Assembly (NCBI GenBank): GCA_033032175.1
Contig: CM065318.1
Coordinates: forward strand, 14,818,001-14,882,000
Reading direction: 5' to 3'
Length of the DNA stretch: 64,000 bases
DNA from: Saturnia japonica
Taxonomy: Eukaryota > Arthropoda > Insecta > Lepidoptera > Saturniidae
This document shows positions 1 to 10,113 of the stretch, in pieces. The position numbers and the translations under genes are program-made. How positions within the stretch are numbered: the stretch's first letter is position 1; every line of letters begins with the position of its first letter. The notes below the pieces were generated by a model, which saw only the letters and a list, made by a program, of their open reading frames with translations, did no database searches and was not told where the DNA came from.

Positions 1-474
1 TCACTTATCCCGAAGCCTGCAGCTATCTCTGAGGTGCTTTGTGATAGATCCTCTCCCACAATAGCCTTTAATTTTTCATTTTCCACTTTGGTCTCCGGCC
101 GTCCACGGAGTTGGTTCTGAAGGTCGAAATTTCCAGAACGAAAACGTTGAAACCAAAAACGTACCGTGCTTTCTTTTGCGACACCAGCGCCGTACACATC
201 ATTAATCCTTCGAGCTGTTTCTGCAGCACTGTTGCCATGGTAGAACTCGTACTCGTAAATATACCGATATTTCATGTTTTCTATTGTGCGGCAATAAGCA
301 ACGCCAAAGAAAAAAATAATGAGGAAAAACAAATGAATGACTGTTTTCAAAACTCAAATGTACCAGCTAAATGAATTTATAAATTTGAATTTGAAATTCT
401 TAACAAAAGAGGAGATATTTCAGATCAAAATGGTCAGTAGGACAAAACGCTAATCTCATATGTAAGGACCTAAT
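1..474 (-). mobile_element. mariner-type DNA transposon, truncated by window edge
   Basis: The right terminus reads ...CATATGTAAGGACCTAA followed by TA, the inverted form of the left terminus of the mariner copy at 26690-27954. The interior also matches that copy (the stretches encoding reversed motifs around 60-240). The transposase runs on the minus strand, so this is its N-terminal half; the rest lies outside the window. No intact reading frame is visible. It sits inside the intron after exon 2 of the Ric gene. Confidence 0.8.
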
Positions 475-711
475 ATATATTATATAAAGTCTACAGAATG
501 TAGAAGTATAGATTGTGAGGCATGTGGTAGCTAGAGTAAACTGGTATATTCCATTTTTTGTCACTGTGTCTATTATACTACTACAAAGACAAAAACTCTC
601 CAAACTGATTTACCTATAACTGCACTTCAATTACAAAACATCCTACTTTGCTCCATTTAACTAGAATTTTTTAAGAATCATTTTATGGTAAAATAATTTT
701 GAGTGACGAAC

Positions 712-2999
712 CTGCCCAGCCGTATCCAGTATATCCAGCAGTGCTGGTTCTCCATCAATCACAGCTTGTTGTTGGTATGAGTCCTCTGAAAGTTAAATAT
801 CAAGTATATTAAAAATGAGCCCTTTCATTTTCACTTTTATTTGATATTACTTCACCAAACTTAACCCACATAAAAGACTATAGAGTGGTACCATAGTGTG
901 GTTAACTTTTTTTTTCATAATTAACAACATTAGTCCACAAACTGGACGACAACGGGCGGCGACGCGGTAGACCATTCTCGATGTCAGCCACTAGATTGCT
1001 CAGTTTGCGGCATTGAAGTGACATGTTCAGAGTGTTTACGATGTTGATATTGCAACATGACCTTTTAAACAGCACTTTCTTCTTATATTCGTTATGAGTT
1101 ATTGTGGGCAAAAGAAGACGTAAACCCATACTACAAAGTACAAGCAAAGAAAGTAAATGGCAAATTTCACTGAAATTACAAAGACTAAAGAGGAAATCAA
1201 GATAAATTCTTTGTACAATTCGTTTTTTATTTTCTCTCATAAATTATTAATAATTATCCAATTCTTTGTTCAATTCGTTTTTTATTTTCTCTCATAAATT
1301 ATTAATAATTATCCATCTAATTTTATGGTTATTATGTTTGCTGTTCCATATTCCCGATCTTTCTAGATGAAATGAATTGCTACAAAGACATTGATCAAAA
1401 AATAGATGTAGGTAAATAACAGAACATCACTATGACTATTCAAACAGCAAACAGGCATCCACTACTCATCTGGAGCTTGTGTTCTGCCACTCACGCCGCT
1501 GCCATTGAGAACAGTTTTATACAAACCTATGTATTTTATCAAGTTGCGTATGCTGCCACCGGGTGCATAACCGTTACAACCCACTGTTGTCCAGTTCGCA
1601 GCCTCAGCCTTGACACATCTTTGAGCAATTTCACTATTCCCTACAATTTCAGATTTGGCCAACCACACCTTCTTGAAAAATTACATTGTACACTATGGTT
1701 CTGCTTTCTTAGCACTATCTACCAGCTCAGATATTTACATTATTTTTTTATTTAATAATATATAATCAGATTCTCGCATAGCAATCAAAGTTGCATGGTG
1801 GTGGGGAGTTTCACACATTCACCTATTTGTGTGTCCAGGCAGATGCAAGTGCACTCTCAAGTGAGAGTTCATCCCACCTTCAGCCACATCTTCACTTAAA
1901 ATCTGGTGAATTTGTGGTGAAATGTGAATTTTTAAAAGTATATAATTCAAATGTATATAGTATATGTTTTTTTTCTATTCCTGATAAAACAGTATTTGCA
2001 AATATTTACAATGAATAATTGTATAATACTCATTTTTTACACTTATAATTTTAACAATAATGTAAAATTACATGAAGTATTTCTGTCTATACCCTATTCA
2101 CTATAATGTGTGATTTTATGTAAACAAAAAAAACATTCTGATGAGGATACATGTCCCTAGGCCATGTCTCTTGTACATATTGAATTGTTCATAATAATTT
2201 AAAACCATTGTCCACCCCATACAGTGCAGACTTCCTTGCAGGTTTTTTTCTTTAGCAATAAAGTTGATAAAGATTTGGTTGCATGGATCCGGTTTATCCA
2301 ACATAACAACTTTTATAAAATAGCTATAACAATATAACAAGTAAATAACATAAACAACAACTTTAACAAGGAAAAAATGTGATTACTTTGAAAGATTCAA
2401 CAAAACAACTCGAAAGTGATCAATGAGAGTTAGTAGACTACAACCCAGCTGAATTTAAATCACTCTATGTTTAGCATTTTGTGTTCAGATTAGTTACCAC
2501 TTTTTTAAATATCATTTTATAGCTCTGACAGACCTCATATTATTGTCATTTCAGGTCTTTTGTATACAAAGATTTGTAGCACCACATTAATATTTAAAAA
2601 TAAAATTGTAAAAGCAGTTGAATTGTATTTCACAACAATAAAAATTGTAATATGGCAAAATAGATAAAATATATAATAGGAAGATTTTTTAAATGATATA
2701 GGAATAATTATTTATACAAGAAAACAAGTACTTATAACACTTAAAACTGTATATATAAGATCTGTACTAATACATTTAAGACCTGTATTAACCATATTCA
2801 GACAAATAAAGATATTGTATTGTACAATAGTTAACTTAGATATTCTGTTCAAGGTACCTATAGTAGGGTCATGGTAATCCAAGAAGCTGTGGCTGACGAA
2901 CTGCAGCGTGACCGCGGACTTGCCGACTCCACCGTCGCCCAGCACCACGATCTTGTAGACGCGTAGGCCTCGCGACGTGCCCGCAGTCTCGCCCGCCAT
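712..2999 (-). CDS. Ric: Ras-like small GTPase, Ric/RIT subfamily (first two coding exons)
   Basis: Membrane-associated GTP-binding switch protein; fly Ric binds calmodulin and vertebrate RIT1/2 act in MAPK signalling. Exon 1 is 2858-2999: the ATG at 2999 begins [16 protein letters not shown], followed by the P-loop GDGGVGKS and switch I DYHDPTI, ending at a GTACCT donor. Exon 2 is 712-785: acceptor CAG, then an in-phase (1+74 nt) continuation [16 protein letters not shown] ending with switch II DTAGQ and donor GTTCGT. The YHDPTIEDSYQQQ signature separates Ric/RIT from Ras, Rap and Ral. The frame extends upstream of 2999 but has no ATG there, so 2999 is the start. The remaining exons (G4/G5 motifs, C-terminus) lie beyond the left edge. 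The first intron is about 2.1 kb. Confidence 0.9.
786..2857 (-). other. Ric intron 1
   Basis: Non-coding AT-rich intron between Ric exons 1 and 2. It contains a 55-bp tandem duplication (1206-1315) and a more GC-rich 200-bp stretch (about 1450-1680) open on both strands without a recognisable product. Nothing else is supported. Confidence 0.6.
1206..1315. repeat. 55-bp perfect-spacing tandem duplication
   Basis: Units 1206-1260 and 1261-1315 start ATTCTTTGT and end AATTATCCA. They differ at one visible base (A versus T at unit position 10), which suggests a recent duplication. Confidence 0.95.
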
Positions 3000-3494
3000 G
3001 CCGCCGCATGCCTGCGCCTCGAAACCGCGCCCGCCCTCACTTACAATGGAACCCCATCGCACACCGCACAAACCGCGCCCCAATACTAACACCACCTTGA
3101 ACGCTTAACACAACACACACAACTATTTCACTTTCATTCACCGCAACTCATTTTGTAACATATTTGTACAAAAATATCGATAAAACCCGACAGAGCGACA
3201 GCTGATTGAGAACGATTATGACAATTGTCAATTGACATTTGATATATGACATCACATACAGGGTTGCCAGCTTAAGGATGTATCGATACTACTGAGTACT
3301 TTTCTTAATGAGTGGTAAAAACATAGTACATCTAATGATAAGTTTGGTAGACATCACTGAAATATTTGGTAGAATCCCGAAAAAAAAGTGGTCACGCTGG
3401 TCATAACTCAAATTTGACAAGAATGACATGTTTACTCAAGCTCAACAATCGACGTTACTTTTTAGCTTTTATTCTATGCTAAAATAATTTAATA
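3000..3494. promoter_or_regulatory. shared divergent promoter region of Ric and WDR91
   Basis: The two start codons are only about 495 bp apart on opposite strands, so this interval must hold both promoters and 5' UTRs. It contains TATCGATA (3175-3182), identical to the DREF-binding DRE of flies, and a second ATCGAT core near 3282. There is no TATA box at a convincing distance. Promoter assignment is inferred from gene orientation; the motif is seen directly. Confidence 0.55.
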
Positions 3495-6400
3495 ATGGCA
3501 CATACACAGTTTGTTGATGAATTAGTTAGAGACTACTTAATTTATAGAGGCTTCGCATCGACTGTAAAGGCATTTGACATCGACTTAAAAGCGGACAAAG
3601 ACAAAGGATTTCGAGTCGATAAAATAATTGAACAAATATTACATTATATCAATGTATCAGATTTAACTGGACTAAAAGAATACTGGTCTCACCTGGACAG
3701 CTTAATTTTCTCTAAATTAGAGATTCATGTTCAACCGGGTTCGTAAAGGTTTTTATTTAAACTTTATGATGTTAGCAAGTAGCAACAAACGTTGATTTTC
3801 TGTTCTATGTCTACAATATTTTAATTATCATATAATTCTACTGTTTCAATAATCCGAATTTTCTTATGCTAGTTATATATATTTTATGACAATATATTTG
3901 TCTCAATATGGTCATTACAGGTCTTAAATTTAGAAAAATATTTACATAATATTATGCCCTTTGTGGCGTGCAAAAATAATTAGATGTCTGAAATAGTTAC
4001 ATCTATTATTATTTAAATATTTATTTCACAGTTATTACGTAGGTGCTACTTTGTAATATAATATAATTATGTTAGTGGATTATAGTAATGTATTTTGTAC
4101 TTAATTATAAAAATTAACCTATCTTTTAGCTGTACGTAAGTTAGAGTATTGTTTATACAAACTATACCTAGTGACTGCATGTCAAAGTACAGCAGGTGTA
4201 AGGAATGACAAAGTTGCAGATTTCTTTGTGAAAATGCTACCAGAACTCCAAGGACAGAATGAGTGGAAGGAATGGTTCAGTAAGTAATCATTGAATATAA
4301 AGTGCAGCTTAGTTGTTTGTCTTAAAAAAATATATTCTGATTTAATTATTCCTATAAAGGTATTTGGGAGTGTTTAATTCTTCAACAGATGTAAACATTA
4401 TTGAAATAAAATGATGTTAAATATTATCACTGGATAATCCCTAGCTTATCTAGTTAGCTACTAGGGAAGTTTAGGTAAGCAATCTTTCAGTGATTTTAAA
4501 ACCCCTACCCCTGAATAACTTAAGATAAATAAAAAAAAAAACATGAAAATTATAAGATCTATGATTTTTAAAAATTCATGTTTATATATATTTTATATTA
4601 AATTAATAATATTGTAATATACTAAAATATTTAACTATTGTGTATTATTCACTGTGGACTTCATATCCAAGTCTTGATGTTCAACTATTAAATAAATTAA
4701 TAGATAATCTTATTTTAAGTTAATTTAATATCAATTCTTCTATTTTAAAATTTTATGTAAAATTAGACTGTAAAAATTAGAATTATTTTTAAATTACATC
4801 CTCATCATCATCTGATTGACACAAAAAACTGTAAAAGTTTGAGTTTTTGTGATGTGATAGATTTGAAACATTTAAGTGAAAAACAAATATTATTGATTTA
4901 ACATTGACCATGAATAACTAATAACTTTTGAAGGAGTAAATTTATTGTAAAAAGATAAGAGACATTTGTTGTGGAGCATTCAATTTTCAAACGCCCCCTA
5001 GACTTTTATGTGAACTGATCTGTTGAAGAGTTTTAAAATTCCAAAGTTTAGAAAAAATCCTGTGTAATTTAAAATGGGAAATGAAAAATTCTCTCTTAAT
5101 CTTAAGAGCTCAAACTTTCATTTTATTTGTTTTTCCTCATTCTGAACATAAATAATTATATTATTGCAAATATAATGAGGATCTTTTTGACACTGTCTAT
5201 GTGACATATGAGGAGCGGGCCAAGCTCTCTTCCCATAGTATATATAAATATTATTATGTACAAACAAAGACAAAGCAGTCTGATAGTGTTCTCTTTTAAT
5301 ATAATTATGACTGTTCACAGTGTTGCCATATGTACAAAAACCAGAAGAGAATCCATCTTTCAGTTTGTACTTCACTCGAGCCTGGCAAGACAGTGTGTTA
5401 GTGTCTCTGCACAATCTACTAGCAACAGTATTTCAGTGTATGCCACAGCCAACACTTACCAGCTATGAAAGTGATGCAATACTAGTCAAAAAGCTTCAGG
5501 ATAAACTGGCAGCTATGTCTGGAAAGGTGATAAAACTCGAAAGTATTTTGACCAAAAAATTTATACAATGAAAAATACCAATGGGTCCATTATAAAACAT
5601 ACATATCAAATTACAGATCTACCAAAAATAAATTTCTACTACAACAATATGTTGTGCAACATTATGTGTGTGTATTGTGTACACAATAATATGTTTCAAG
5701 GCATCTAAATATATCTCAATTTGTCTACAAATTATTGAGGTTTGCTGCATCATGCAAAAACTACTGGATAGATATTTTTGTTTTACACCTAACATCCTTA
5801 CATATAAGAAAAATATCAAGATATCTTTATTCAATTAAAAGTTATTAAAGTTTTAAGAAACTAAGATTTTTATAAGCACTACATTATTTTTCTGTGATCC
5901 ACACAAGGGGAGCCGCAGGCACAGTTAGTATTTAATCCATTCCTATGAAACTAAAGTTAAAGCTATTATGGGTTAGTGGTAGTGTGTACGGACACGGCGT
6001 CAATCGATGTGAATTCGAATTTATACAATAAGCCTGAACTTCGGATAAGGAAACACACAAAAATTGGATTAAGAGGAATATGGAGTTATTTTAATTGTAA
6101 TTATATCAAGTATCTGATTAAACGTGCTCCATAGCATTCTCAAATAATTGAAGAACTTATCTTCATAATTTTTGATATCTAAGTAATGGGTGCACCTAAT
6201 ATTTTTGTAATCGTTTCTTCTTCTTTTTCCGTATCATAGCTACATTCACAAGCACAGCCATACGTCCATTTGAAAGCAACCCATGTAGTCAACTGAAAAT
6301 TCTTGGCCGCAACATTGGCCACCGTGAACCGCTTGGCCGTCACGACTGGCCGCTATATGCGTTTGTAGGCTTAGCATATAGTTATATATAATCCGTCCTT

Positions 6401-9400
6401 AATAAAAATACAAAAATAATTTATAATCAATAATAATCATACAGCTCACTCACGCTACTACTACAGTACATACTGTTGGGTACGCGTCACTTCCCCTCTG
6501 CGTGAGGGATTTATGAGCTGTTCTAGAACAATATTGCCGGAACTTTTCCACTTCAACAAATTTTCCACATGAGACTACCTGAAGAATCACCGCAAATCTT
6601 CCGATGAGTTCTTCTTCAACATCAGTGATCTGTGCAGTTACTTGAGGATTTGCAAAAAACCTTCTTGCGGTGTTCCCATCATTGGTCATTCTCGCACCTT
6701 GTTTAACTATATCTACAAGCAGTCCCATTTCATCTCGAAACTTTTCTTGAATAATCTTTTTCTTGTTATCTACTAGTTGCTTTAAATCGTTTCCTTTAGC
6801 TTGCCATTTTTTTAAATCTAGGCGATACGCAATATGCAATACGCATTTCATGCATTTAATCCAGGCGTGGAGGGAAGATAGGCCATACTTAAAAATATCC
6901 TCAGAATGAGTTCTTCGCTATATCAAGTCGATGGCATTCATATCTTTCGGCTTCGCTTTACAAATATCACATGCTGCTGTTGAGATATCTGAAAGATATG
7001 AAGTTATTTTACCATCTATCATAGTCATATGAAGTCTGTGTTTCGCATTTGTATCATTGACAGCAGTTGGCTGCAATGCAGCAATTTCCCTTTCAACTGC
7101 CAGCATTTCTTCTCTTATATTTAAATTACTTTCCTTTATGGACTTAAAATAAATAGGTCTACAGTAAAATGTTGATGAAGCATTGGGATTTTCCCATGTA
7201 ACTTCATCCGTATCCTCTCTCACCAGTTTCAACGGTACAAATGAACACATGAAGATACTGGAATCATCCCCAACAATTTTTTGTTTGTAGTCGCTTTGTC
7301 CAGATGCACCATCAAAACCCCATTTACTGATGAGAGTTACATTGCTACCACTAACCTCTGTTGGAAATGGTAATGTTTTGAAGAGTCTCTTGACTGTAAT
7401 GTTCAGAACAGACTGAAGTTTTAGCTTGACTTCACTATCTGTTTTCAACATGTCTTCTTTTTCCACGTAGCACTTCTTTTTCGCAGACTGTATTGCATTA
7501 TATGATGGGAAAATATCACACCCTATGTATTTTGTACTCTGCCTTAGTGTTACGTATTGCCATTTTGATAACTTCAAAGACGTTGATATACCCAGTGCTA
7601 CATCAGCAGAATAAGTTCGCTTTGTAGGGTTTAGGCATGCTCAAAGCATTTTAGCACCTTCAGTGTGTTTAATTAAATGCTTTAGTAACTCAGAAAAGTC
7701 AGTGTGGTTTTAATTTTCAGCGGCTTTCTTGGTCAGAGCGTACGCTAATGTAGCAAAATCATTTTCGCTAATAAGATTTTCTGTTTTTCTCCTTTTTTGA
7801 AGTGGACTCAGGTCCACGAATACTTTTCTCGGTGATTTTGTTTTGGGTGACAAAAATACACTAGCAGGCACAGTGTATTCTACTGATATACTAGGTAGTA
7901 ATTGTTGGGTACGCGTCACTTCCCCTCTGCGTGAGGGAGGGGGGGGGGGTGTGACGTTTCCCCGGTTTGGACGGGCGTTTTGTTGCGCCGGATGCCCGTC
8001 TCGTAGACACCGTACGGATGCCAGTGGGCGGCGTGATGTTAGTAGTGAGGGGGTCCGGAGGGTGCAATAATGCACGACCGCTTGAGGTGCCGGGTCTTCA
8101 ATGAAGATAATTAATTGTTCGCAGGACGACCAAAGCTTTCTTCTCGTAGTTACTTGTTGCTTGTACTTGTAGACTCGTTGAATTGCACCGTGCCCAATAC
8201 GGTTTTTTTTTTTTTTTTTTTTTTTTTAGAACTGACTACACTGTTAGCCTTAGGGGCCCTATCGTCAAACAGAGCCGCTGCGGCTTTTACAGCTTCACCG
8301 GACTTGGCCAAATACGGCCCCTCTTCGAGCTTAAGTAGTTCGAGGAATGACCGTAAAGAGAGCCCCGTTTTATTCCGTGTTTATTTCGTGTTTTAACTTT
8401 ACTTTTCGCTTTGGTTGCCCTGTTAAACTCTTTATATTTCTCTCATTATATATCTTATGTACACATGTCATATATCAAAATGTTCCTGAATTACCTATCC
8501 ATTACATATTCACTTATAATATACATTACGTATATATTCCTTACATAAGCCAAAAACAATGTAATTTACGGGCGGCATCACTATTTTCCGCTCGTAAAAT
8601 CTCTATAATATTCGATATACTTACTCTATTGGCTTACTCTATGTGTTAATCTATTCTATATTAGTTATATTTTCACATATGTGACACACAATACATAATC
8701 GTTTATATACATCTTAATATATAACATGCAACTTGTAATGTAGCGTATTCGCTTACATTTTTCTATAATATTGTCAGTATTAATCTATTTTATCGTAACA
8801 CATAGTATATAACACGTAAATACAATAATAACACATATTAACCTAACCTAAGACACGAAAACAACCGTTCTGTCGCCAACACATACTATAATAGTCATAG
8901 ATCCGAGACAAGTGTTAAATTATTTTAATTTTCCATTCTCTCCTAAAATATGTGTCCAAAAAACATACTATAAGGGGCAAACTTTAACTTCATAAAATTG
9001 ATTTTATGATGAAGTAAATTTTGTTCTAAAGGGTTCCATGCCTAAAAATAATGCTCATAAATAACTTTTTAATTTTCAACAAATTTTTGACATGAAGAAC
9101 GTGATTATGTAGTTTTCTTTCCACTTCGCATTACGTGGCTTATTAAGAGTTTGTTTCTGGCTTAATCTATACAAATAAATAACACCACAATTAGATTATA
9201 AAAAAACAAACCCTTATGCACGATGTAAAAAATCAAACAATACCCAGTAAAAAAATCGTGACAGCGTCATCTCTTATCAACCTAACCATGAAAATATTTG
9301 ATTTATTGATCTATACAATTAAATAAAATTTTGAAGTGTCTGTTTGTAATGTCAAAACTACAGTTTTTTTTAGTAAATGCATTTGAAAGTATATACGATA

Positions 9401-10113
9401 CCTAAACAAAAAAAAAACAATTTTAAAATTTTTGTCTGTCTGTCTGTCTGTTTGTTCCGGGTAATTTCCTAAACGATTGGACCGATTTTGACGGGACTTT
9501 CACTGATAAATAGCTTATGTTATACGGAGTAACTTAGGCTACTTTTATTTTAGAAAAAGAATTAGGGTTCCGCAAAAATAAAAAATCTGGTCATGGTGAA
9601 TAAATTCGGGCGTTTAAATCGCATAAGCTGAGTAAACCATAAGAGATATAGCAAATTAATGTACTACACAATTGTAGACATTAAAAAGACCTACAAAAAT
9701 GTCAGAGAGACTATACGTCTATCTTTTAAGGAACACCAATAAGCACTTTTCTCTTTAAAATAGCCGGGAGCGGGGAGTAAAATTCGCGCGGGCATTCTAT
9801 AGTCCACGTGAGCGAAGCCACGGGCAGAGCTAGTAATGAATAAAATCAATGTATTTGAATCAACTATTTATTTTCATAGTCACCACAACCAGCAGTGGAG
9901 AAAACCTCACCGATATGTCATCAATCCCGCCTCAGCCAATACTCAGAACGTCTCAGTGGACCTGTACCGTTAGTTGACGACTTCTGTGCAATACCTTCAG
10001 AACAACTTGAGAGCGGTATCAGAGAAGCCAAGGGTCTTCGTGGCCTTCTAAGACAGATGGGAGGAAGTCCAGTTATGGGAAGAAAACCAGGAAGGTCGCA
10101 AAGCCAAAACTGA
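3495..10113 (+). CDS. WDR91: WDR91 N-terminal region (LisH and coiled coil), no WD40 repeats found
   Basis: WDR91 is a Rab7 effector that limits endosomal PI3P through the PI3-kinase complex. Exon 1, 3495-3738: MAHTQFVDELVRDYLIYRGF, the LisH-like start, then GFRVDKIIEQ. Exon 2, 4130-4279: ...ELQGQNEWKEWF. Exon 3, 5321-5526: LPYVQKPEENPSFSLYFTRA...VSLHNLL...CMPQPTL, then a coiled-coil-like stretch to donor GTGATA. Exon 4, 9880-10113: acceptor CATAG, in phase, SPQPAVEKTSP...LRGLLRQMGGSPVMGRK, stop TGA. The four exons join without a phase break to 277 residues, far shorter than the roughly 700-residue family. AATAAA follows at 10251. Exons 1-3 are secure; exon 4 rests on phase, splice site and weak similarity. 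No WD40 exon is seen before MAU2. Confidence 0.8.
6510..7902 (-). pseudogene. decayed DDE transposase of the RAG1/Transib superfamily
   Basis: One minus-strand frame runs the whole length, interrupted by three in-frame stops (TAA 7710-7712, TGA 7641-7643, TAG 6918-6920) and no frameshift. From its N-terminal side it shows SPRKVFVDLSPLQKRRKT, then STKYIGCDIFPSY, then GFDGASGQSDYKQK, which resembles the RAG1 core around the first catalytic Asp. Next come a CRPI motif (compare RAG1 CKPL), CDICKA (compare the RAG1 zinc-binding CTLCDA), SLHAWIKC, and GNTARRFF (compare RAG1 NGNFARKL). The C-terminal part with the expected catalytic Glu is absent. The Asp expected just before the LH of SLHAWI is not present, so the family assignment or activity may differ. 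The RAG1/Transib relation is my judgement from motif order. Confidence 0.65.
7903..8881 (-). repeat. BEL/Pao-type LTR (complete copy)
   Basis: A 979-bp segment bounded by TG...CA (TGTTGGG...GCCAACA), with the same terminal blocks as the LTR at 61320-62322. It carries a 12-G run (7937-7948) and an inserted LINE 3' tail at 8203-8345. Confidence 0.75.
8203..8345 (-). mobile_element. jockey-like LINE 3' tail inside the LTR
   Basis: A 25-T run (poly-A tail on the minus strand) is followed by ACTGACTACACTGTTAGCC and a segment shared with the LINE copies at 47325-47591 and 60058-60411. It is a short 3' end only, with no coding part. Confidence 0.75.
9313..9834 (+). repeat. dispersed Lepidoptera-type non-autonomous element, copy A
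   Basis: It is shared almost along its whole length with 33038-33560 (inverted) and 40566-41075. It contains TCTGTCTGTCTG, GGACCGATTTTGACGGGAC and GTAACTTAGGCTACTTTTAT, and ends CACGTGAGCGAAGCCACGGGCAGAGCTAGT (described in two parts: GTGAGCGAAGCC, then CTAGT). The CTAG-type end suggests a Helitron-like element, but a SINE origin is also possible. Non-coding. Confidence 0.7.

Larger units (their letters stand above)
6474..8881 (-). mobile_element. BEL/Pao-type LTR unit enclosing a RAG1/Transib-like transposase
   Basis: A full LTR (7903-8881) starts TGTTGGGTACGC and ends CTGTCGCCAACA, like the BEL/Pao LTR at 61320-62322; both also share GGTTGGACGGG and CGCCGGATGCCCG. The first 36 bp of this LTR recur exactly at 6474-6509. 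CATAC lies immediately outside both ends (6469-6473 and 8882-8886), a 5-bp target-site duplication as expected for BEL/Pao. Judged by the 61-kb element, sense is the minus strand. The unit then reads complete 5' LTR, transposase in sense, and the last 36 bp of a 3' LTR. No gag-pol remains. Confidence 0.7.
5527..9879 (+). other. WDR91 intron 3, filled by mobile elements
   Basis: This 4.35-kb intron holds the LTR-bounded transposase unit (6474-8881) and a dispersed 520-bp repeat (about 9313-9834) that ends only about 45 bp before exon 4. The segment 5570-6470 is AT-rich and shows no gene. Confidence 0.6.
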
